From assembly GCF_000146165.2 (NCBI RefSeq), contig NC_004347.2:3320790-3384789 (forward strand): a DNA stretch of 64,000 nt. The letters are read 5' to 3'. The stretch's first letter is position 1, and the number at the start of each line of letters is the position of its first letter. The position numbers and the translations under genes are program-made. This stretch comes from Shewanella oneidensis MR-1 (GTDB lineage Bacteria; Pseudomonadota; Gammaproteobacteria; Enterobacterales; Shewanellaceae). Positions 58,212-64,000 of the stretch are shown here, in pieces. The notes beneath the pieces were generated by a model that was not told the origin of the DNA, searched no databases, and saw nothing but the letters and a program-made list of their open reading frames with translations.

Positions 58212-60137
58212 CTAACGTACTGAAGTCAATAGGCTGTCAAAAATTTGCTGCGCGGTTGACATGATGCGAGCAGAAGCCTGATAAGCTTGTTGAAAACGCA
58301 TCAAGTTGGCCGCTTCTTCATCTAAGTTCACACCAGATTCACTTTCTACTCTGGCATAGGCTTGTTTGTAGATGGCTTCCGCAGACCCCACTCGCACTTC
58401 GGCTGCTTTTGTTTTACTACCAATATCCTGTTTAGTCAGTTCAAAGACATCCGCAAGTGTTGACTTACCACCATTCATCACTTTGGTTTCACTCAGTTTT
58501 GCCATCGCAACTGCATTGGTGTTATCCCCTTCGGCAAAGGATAAGTCGAAGGTAAATTTGTCACCCGCAGCTGCAGCGCTACTCTCGACTTCAAAGGTAA
58601 AACCAAAGGCACTGATGCTTGGCGGCGTATAGGCGGTGGGCGCACCAAGGGATGCGCCTGTTGCATCAAAGGCTTCAAATGTCGGCGGCACGGCAGTTGT
58701 ATTTAACTGAATCGTCAACTCGCCTCCCTTTACCGGAAAATTCGCCGCATTACGATCAGTAATTTGCGTGAGCTTAACTTGAGTGTTACCTGAGTTCGCG
58801 GTATCTGCGGTAATTTTTGGTGCTGCGGCTGCAATACCTTTAGGATCTGTCATCACCACTTCAATGCCATTCGCGGCACCTGCGGTTGGGCGTATTGAAA
58901 ACCGATCTCCAGAGGCCATGGCCCCGGCTTTAATATCAATTGAAAACCCAGCACCACCTTCTAACTTAGTGCCATTTAAGGTAAGCGGAGTAATCGCGCC
59001 CGTTTGCGTATCTCGCAGTTCATAGGTCGAAGGTGCAGTAAAAGATAACTCATATGATCCACCCGTTAAGGCACTGGTATCGTCGATATTAACGCCTAAA
59101 GTCGCGTTGCCAGTATTATCTGTAAAACCACCAACCCGGCCTAAGGACATCAATGGATCGTTGATATCTTTGAACATATTTGCGCCAACTTGACCATTAA
59201 GATCAAATCCTTGCGCCTGCAGTTTGTTAAAGCTGTCGGCCACGCCTAAGGCCAATTGATCAAGTTCTAAGCTTGCAGGCACTAAGGTCTGGTCACGGTA
59301 TTCAAATAACGCGCCCAACTGACCGCCTAACTTGCTAGGATCAGCCTTCACACTCTGTGAGCCAATGGAAGACATCAACTGCAATTCATTTGGGAAAGGA
59401 TCACCTGTTGCCGTACTCATTGACATAGCAACTTCCCCAGAGACCAACATGATAGAACCGCCTAACATGATGCTCTTGGCGCCATTTTCTAAGGGGATCA
59501 CATTGACCTGCGCATACTGACTCAGCTCTTGTACTAACGCGTCTTGTTTGTCTAATAAGATGGGATCTTGATTAGGTGATTTCATCAATTCAAGATTGAG
59601 ATTAGCAAGCTCAGTGCTGATTTCATTAATGCGCTTAGTCATCCCCGTGATTTGATCATTGGTTTGATTGAGCTGCCCGTTCAAGGTCGACTGCATCTGG
59701 TTCAAACTATTCGCCAATTGTTTGGCATCGTTTAAGGTTGAGCTACGAATACCTAAATCTGCAGGTAAATCCGCCAAGCTGTTGAGGCCAGCAAACAAAT
59801 CGGTCAAGCTCTGTGGTACCACTTTACCGATTTGGGAGAAAATTTGGTCAAGCTCACTTAGCTTTCCATAGCTGGCCTCTGCCGCACTCAGAGTCGTTTG
59901 GCCAATACGCAGCTCACGCGCAGCATAGTCGTTATAAATACGTTTGACGTCAGAGACATAAGTACCAGTCCCATAAAAGCTACTGCCAAGACGTTGGGAA
60001 TCTAAGGTGGTTTGCGTCGCCACTTGTCTGTGATATCCCACGGTATTAGCGTTGGCGATGTTATTACTGGTCACCCCCAGTTGCGACTGGGAAGCGAGCA
60101 CCCCTGTACGGGCAATATTTAAAAGATCGATAGCCAT
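58212..60137 (-). CDS. flgK: Hook-filament junction protein FlgK
   Basis: This 641-residue protein has the N-terminal rod/hook signature 'ARTGVLASQSQLGVTSNNIA' and the C-terminal flg_bbr domain ending 'QAYQASARIMSTAQQIFDSL'. The middle is variable. It lies between flgJ and flgL. Confidence 0.95.
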   Translation of the reverse strand: MAIDLLNIARTGVLASQSQLGVTSNNIANANTVGYHRQVATQTTLDSQRLGSSFYGTGTYVSDVKRIYNDYAARELRIGQTTLSAAEASYGKLSELDQIFSQIGKVVPQSLTDLFAGLNSLADLPADLGIRSSTLNDAKQLANSLNQMQSTLNGQLNQTNDQITGMTKRINEISTELANLNLELMKSPNQDPILLDKQDALVQELSQYAQVNVIPLENGAKSIMLGGSIMLVSGEVAMSMSTATGDPFPNELQLMSSIGSQSVKADPSKLGGQLGALFEYRDQTLVPASLELDQLALGVADSFNKLQAQGFDLNGQVGANMFKDINDPLMSLGRVGGFTDNTGNATLGVNIDDTSALTGGSYELSFTAPSTYELRDTQTGAITPLTLNGTKLEGGAGFSIDIKAGAMASGDRFSIRPTAGAANGIEVVMTDPKGIAAAAPKITADTANSGNTQVKLTQITDRNAANFPVKGGELTIQLNTTAVPPTFEAFDATGASLGAPTAYTPPSISAFGFTFEVESSAAAAGDKFTFDLSFAEGDNTNAVAMAKLSETKVMNGGKSTLADVFELTKQDIGSKTKAAEVRVGSAEAIYKQAYARVESESGVNLDEEAANLMRFQQAYQASARIMSTAQQIFDSLLTSVR

Positions 60138-60177
60138 TAGCCGATACTCCCCAATACTAACGTCTTATGAAGAATGA

Positions 60178-61332
60178 TCATTTGTCTTCTCCTGGCAGTA
60201 TCGACTTCAGCTCTTCACTGATTGACTGCATGACTTTAATCACTTTTTCAGCATATTTAGGATCGGTTGCATAACCCGCTTCCTGTAATGCACGGATAAA
60301 CTGAGTCGGTGAAGCCGCCACTTTCTTGGCATCTTGATAGCGCTCACCGTCAGCAATAAAGGAAACAAAATCGTTAAAACTGTGGTCAAAATCGTTGTAA
60401 ACACGGAAATCGGCTTTTTGTCTAACGGCAATACCCTGCTCAAATTCCAAGGTACTCACGTTAGCTTTATCACCTTGCCAACGACGATCAGCTTTAATAT
60501 TGAACAAGTTATGGCTTGGGGCTCCATTATGGCCACGGACAATTTTTTGTCCCCAGCCAGTCTCAAGGGCCGATTGAGCTAATAACACTTCGGGTTTAGT
60601 GCCAAGGGCTTTAGCGGCTTTTTCTGCATGGGGATATAGCGTCGCTAAAAACTCTTCACGGCTACCAAACTTGAGCGTCTTTTGCGTTTCTCTAAATGCC
60701 ACAGTCGGCAATATTTGGCCGCTGATGACAGGTTCTATCGCTGATAAGGGTTGCTCAGACCAAGTAGGCTTAGGCGTATCGATGGCCAGTAAGCGCTGAG
60801 GCCTATCAATGTCGAGTGAAGAGGTGACGCCATTGTTGTCTTCAAATTCAACACTTGGGCGGGCAATTGATGCTGGCACACCATGCGCTACAACCACGGG
60901 AGTGTTAGCACTTTCAGCCTCTGCGGTAGATGGCGTTTGAGTAGGAATATTGAGCGCTTTAGCGTCATGTTCCAATTTCATGCCACCGTCATTACGCAGC
61001 ACAGATGCCGGTGTAAACGGGCTAGACTCAGGTGATAACTGCTGCACCATCATGTCCGCCAGTCCCAATACGCCTTTATCCGATAAATCGACGGATAACT
61101 GCTGATCCCGCATCTGCTCATAAAACTTGGTGTATTGGCTATTGAGAGGACTATCGGACTCGAACACCGCATTTGCGTCACGCATGCTCTTCATTAGCAT
61201 TTGCACAAAAACGCCTTCAAATTGTTGGGCGACTTTTTTCAAGGCGCCCTTTTCATCTTTCTGAGCCTGGGCACGCAGGTTATCCAGCCCGCCCAGATCA
61301 AGAAAATGTGATGAACTTGAAAGCTTTTCCAT
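60178..61332 (-). CDS. flgJ: Rod assembly protein and peptidoglycan hydrolase FlgJ
   Basis: This 384-residue protein has an N-terminal rod-capping domain ('QFEGVFVQMLMKSMRDANAV', about 37-57), a variable linker, and a C-terminal GH73 glucosaminidase domain ('LLAQSALETGWGQKIVRG') with the catalytic glutamate in 'ALETGWG'. It opens peptidoglycan for the rod. It lies 17 bases after flgI. Confidence 0.95.
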   Translation of the reverse strand: MEKLSSSSHFLDLGGLDNLRAQAQKDEKGALKKVAQQFEGVFVQMLMKSMRDANAVFESDSPLNSQYTKFYEQMRDQQLSVDLSDKGVLGLADMMVQQLSPESSPFTPASVLRNDGGMKLEHDAKALNIPTQTPSTAEAESANTPVVVAHGVPASIARPSVEFEDNNGVTSSLDIDRPQRLLAIDTPKPTWSEQPLSAIEPVISGQILPTVAFRETQKTLKFGSREEFLATLYPHAEKAAKALGTKPEVLLAQSALETGWGQKIVRGHNGAPSHNLFNIKADRRWQGDKANVSTLEFEQGIAVRQKADFRVYNDFDHSFNDFVSFIADGERYQDAKKVAASPTQFIRALQEAGYATDPKYAEKVIKVMQSISEELKSILPGEDK

Positions 61333-61349
61333 GATTTTCCCGACAGAAA

Positions 61350-62441
61350 TTAGATGATGATAAGTTCACCATGCAAAGCTCCTGCCACTTTTAACGCTTC
61401 CAGAATTGCAAGCACATCTGAAGGCGCTGCACCCACTAAGTTTACGGCGCGCACTAATTCATCTAAGGTCGTGCCTGGATTAAACATAAACATCCGGCGA
61501 TCACTTTCGGTAGCATTAATCGTGCTATTACTGGTCACTGTTGTTTGACCATTGGCTAGCGCATTTGGCTGAGACACCTGAGTCGCTTCGGCGATAGTCA
61601 CAGTCAAACCACCATGAGTCACTGCCGCAGGCAATAACTTGACATTCTGCCCCACCACAATCGTGCCCGTACGCGAATTCACAATCACTTTGGCGGACTC
61701 CTCAGCAGGTTCCACCTCAATGTTTTCTAGCGTGGCTAAAAAGGATACCCGTTGAGATACATCCCTTGGTGCACTGACCTGAATCGACGTTGCATCCAAT
61801 GGACGCGCCATATCAGGACCGAGCAGATCATTAATCGCATCGGCCATCCGCTGCGCGGTCGAAAAATCCGAGCGACGTAAGTTAAACGTCAAATAATCGC
61901 CAGTGGAAAACGGCGTTGCCACACTGCGTTCAACAATGGCGCCATTAGGAATGCGGCCAACGGTGGGTGTGTTTTGAATCACTTTAGAGCCATCCAAACC
62001 ATCGGCACTAAAACCACTTACGACTAAGCTGCCCTGGGCAATTGCATACACATTACCGTCAACCCCTTTAAGGAAAGTTTGCAGTAAGGTTCCACCACGT
62101 AAGCTTTTTGCCTCACCCAAGCTTGAAACGGTCACATCTAATTCTTGACCCGGCTTGATAAAGGCAGGCATATCAGCATGCACAGCGACCACCGCCACGT
62201 TTTTGATTTTGGGTCTAAAATTTTCAGGCAAATTGATGCCGAAATTTTTTAGCATAGTGGTGAAAGTTTGCTCGGTGTAATTGGTTTTCTCCCCTGTACC
62301 CGGTAACCCCACTACCAAGCCGTAACCAATTAACTGGTTATTGCGCACCCCTTGCACATTGGCAATATCTTTAATGCGTTCTGCCTGGCTGGGCATAGAA
62401 AACGCCAACATAAAAACGGCAAAAATGAGTTTACATTTCAT
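61350..62441 (-). CDS. flgI: Flagellar P-ring protein FlgI
   Basis: This 363-residue periplasmic protein has a signal peptide ([20 protein letters not shown]) and the opening '[20 protein letters not shown]', typical of FlgI. ATG 62441 gives the proper signal peptide. It overlaps no gene; the flgH stop is 11 bases upstream. Confidence 0.95.
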   Translation of the reverse strand: MKCKLIFAVFMLAFSMPSQAERIKDIANVQGVRNNQLIGYGLVVGLPGTGEKTNYTEQTFTTMLKNFGINLPENFRPKIKNVAVVAVHADMPAFIKPGQELDVTVSSLGEAKSLRGGTLLQTFLKGVDGNVYAIAQGSLVVSGFSADGLDGSKVIQNTPTVGRIPNGAIVERSVATPFSTGDYLTFNLRRSDFSTAQRMADAINDLLGPDMARPLDATSIQVSAPRDVSQRVSFLATLENIEVEPAEESAKVIVNSRTGTIVVGQNVKLLPAAVTHGGLTVTIAEATQVSQPNALANGQTTVTSNSTINATESDRRMFMFNPGTTLDELVRAVNLVGAAPSDVLAILEALKVAGALHGELIII

Positions 62442-62452
62442 GATATGACTCC

Positions 62453-63127
62453 TTAGAAGGGCCACCAGTCGCTCATAAAGAACTGGCTTAACCAGCCCAC
62501 TTTTTGCGCTTCGGCGAAAGTACCAGTACCGCTATATTGAATACGCGCATTGGCCATACGGGTTGAATCGATTGTGTTATCTGGCTTGATATCTTGCGAG
62601 CGCACAATACCGGTCACGCGGATAAACTCATCACCATTGTTGATTGAAATCCACTTTTCACCGCGCACGACTAAGTTACCGTTATTGAGCACTTGCATAA
62701 TATTGGCGGAGATACTGCCATCTAAGCTATTGCTTTGATCTGCATCGGATTCGCGCTTAGTATTCATGCTATCTTTGTAGCGTAGGTCGAGGGGGATACC
62801 GCCTAAAGACAGATTACTGCCACCCGCATAAACCGGATCGAGCGTCATATCAGAGCCTTTTTTGATCTGATTACCAGCACTTTTTTTAGCTTGGGTCGCT
62901 TCTTTTAGTACGATAGTGATAATGTCGCCGACTTTATGGGCGCGAATATCCGAATAAAGACTGGCCGCTTGACTATCTTGGTAAATGGACCCTGTGGCCG
63001 CAATCTTGGTTGGTGGCGCTTCGGGGTAAACAGGAGCATAGAAGGGATCATCCGCAATCGGCTTCTTTGGGGTTGAACTACATGCCGTCAGCAAGAGCGC
63101 AGCGGCCAATAGTAAATATCTAGCCAT
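62453..63127 (-). CDS. flgH: Flagellar L-ring lipoprotein FlgH
   Basis: This 224-residue outer-membrane lipoprotein has lipobox 'LLTAC' at about 14-18 and the FlgH domain ('[20 protein letters not shown]'). It ends '[11 protein letters not shown]', as usual. ATG 63127 is preferred over one 6 bases upstream because of GAGG spacing. Confidence 0.95.
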
Positions 63128-63139
63128 GATCATGTGCCT

Positions 63140-63928
63140 CTATAAATTCTGATTCACATAAGCCAGCATCTGATCGACCGCCGAAATGACTTTGGAGTTC
63201 ATCTCATAAATCCGCTGACTTTCAATAAGGTTAACCAGCTCTTCGGTCACGTTCACGTTAGAGGTTTCTAACGCACCTTGACGAATCGCCCCCATACCAT
63301 CCAGAGATGCAGTACCTTGGATCGGTGTACCGCTGGCACCGGTTTCGGTGTACAGGTTTTGTCCCATAGGATCTAAACCCGATGGGTTAATAAAGTCGGT
63401 CATACTGAGCTGACCCACGACTTGGTTTTCTGCCGCGCCCGGTGTTTTTACCGAGACTTCACCTTCGGCTGATACTGTAATACTGGTCGCATCTTCCGGA
63501 ATCGTGATCGGTGGTTGCAACACATAGCCCGAACCCGGCGTTACAATTTGCCCAGTATCATCTAAGGTAAATTGACCATTACGAGTATAAGCTGTAGTGC
63601 CATCGGGTAACTGGATTTCGAAAAAACCAGGGCCTTCAATCATCAGATCGAGCGAGTTATCCGTGGTCAGCATATTGCCTTGGGTAAACATTTTTTGAGT
63701 GGCTACCACTTTGGTACCCGCACCAATGTTTAAACCGTTTGGCAACTTAGTGTTAGAGGCGCTAATGCCCCCTGCTTGGTTAACCGTTTGATATAACAAA
63801 TCTTCAAATACCGCGCGGCTCTTTTTGTAGCCTACGGTGCTGGCGTTTGCGACGTTGTTTGAAATCACCGAAATATCAGTTTGCTGTGCGTCTAAGCCAG
63901 TTTTACTAATCCATAACGCTGGATGCAT
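63140..63928 (-). CDS. flgG: Flagellar distal rod protein FlgG
   Basis: This 262-residue protein has the N-terminal 'VISNNVANASTVGYKKSRAV' and C-terminal 'LETSNVNVTEELVNLIESQR' rod motifs. Its length is normal. A GGAG lies before the ATG. Confidence 0.96.
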   Translation of the reverse strand: MHPALWISKTGLDAQQTDISVISNNVANASTVGYKKSRAVFEDLLYQTVNQAGGISASNTKLPNGLNIGAGTKVVATQKMFTQGNMLTTDNSLDLMIEGPGFFEIQLPDGTTAYTRNGQFTLDDTGQIVTPGSGYVLQPPITIPEDATSITVSAEGEVSVKTPGAAENQVVGQLSMTDFINPSGLDPMGQNLYTETGASGTPIQGTASLDGMGAIRQGALETSNVNVTEELVNLIESQRIYEMNSKVISAVDQMLAYVNQNL

Positions 63929-63938
63929 AATTTATCTC

Positions 63939-64000
63939 CTAACTAATCCGCATGAGTGAAGATGAAGCGCGATCATTTTCTTCCGCGGTTTTCATCATCT
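63939..64000 (-). CDS. flgF: Flagellar proximal rod protein FlgF, C-terminal end (cut by window edge)
   Basis: The last 20 residues before the TAG at 63941-63939 read MMKTAEENDRASSSLMRIS, the usual end of FlgF. The rest lies beyond the window. It lies 10 bases before flgG. Confidence 0.85.
   Translation of the reverse strand, partial: MMKTAEENDRASSSLMRIS

Overview
The window is a chromosomal segment from a gammaproteobacterium, most likely a Shewanella. The polar flagellar and chemotaxis locus has the order flgFGHIJKL-flaAB-flaG-fliDTS-flrABC-fliEFGHIJ-fliKLMNOPQR-flhBA-flhFG-fliA-cheYZAB-parC-parP-cheW-fipA, and it adjoins an RfaH-controlled polysaccharide locus. This pairing and the protein sequences fit Shewanella. 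I read everything by eye; no database search was run.

Positions 1 to about 13.4 kb hold a surface-polysaccharide (O-antigen or capsule) operon, all on the minus strand. In transcription order it contains a long SLBB export protein, a small four-helix-bundle protein, wzz, a TviB/WbpO-type UDP-sugar dehydrogenase, a WbpP/TviC-type epimerase, rmlB, a broken second four-helix-bundle gene, rmlA, a VioA-like aminotransferase, a WbqC-family protein, a second DegT-type protein, a GNAT acetyltransferase, and a wzx flippase cut by the window edge. rmlC and rmlD are absent here, so dTDP-4-keto-6-deoxyglucose probably feeds an acylated amino sugar, while the dehydrogenase and epimerase make a uronic acid of HexNAc type. 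An ops element (13424-13435) lies in the operon leader and rfaH (13953-14453) lies just upstream, so the operon is probably RfaH-dependent. The distal genes (0.6-3.8 kb) are visibly more A+T-rich than the rest.

The most unusual signal is a set of seven-base repeat arrays confined to the first 21 kb. One family (TTGAGTG/AATGTTG type, often as inverted arrays) surrounds the broken four-helix gene and has entered rmlB in frame, the 5' end of rmlA, and the rmlB 3' boundary. A second family (CTAGATT/CTAGAAT) with CTAG-bounded hairpins surrounds the intact four-helix gene. It brackets wzz, whose last codons and stop it supplies, and recurs at the ends of neighbouring transcription units. Two four-helix genes beside two different heptamer families is the best candidate here for an undescribed system.

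Between 14 and 21 kb are rfaH, a POT peptide transporter, an RssB-like response regulator, mlaA, and a plus-strand pair (FliK-like protein and FlhX). From 21 to 64 kb the window is flagellar and chemotaxis genes. I see four strong sigma-54 promoters (before flhA, fliK, fliE and flrB), one strong FliA promoter (before flaB), and several intrinsic terminators. A MITE-like element of about 286 bp sits between flhB and flhA and supplies the flhB stop codon.
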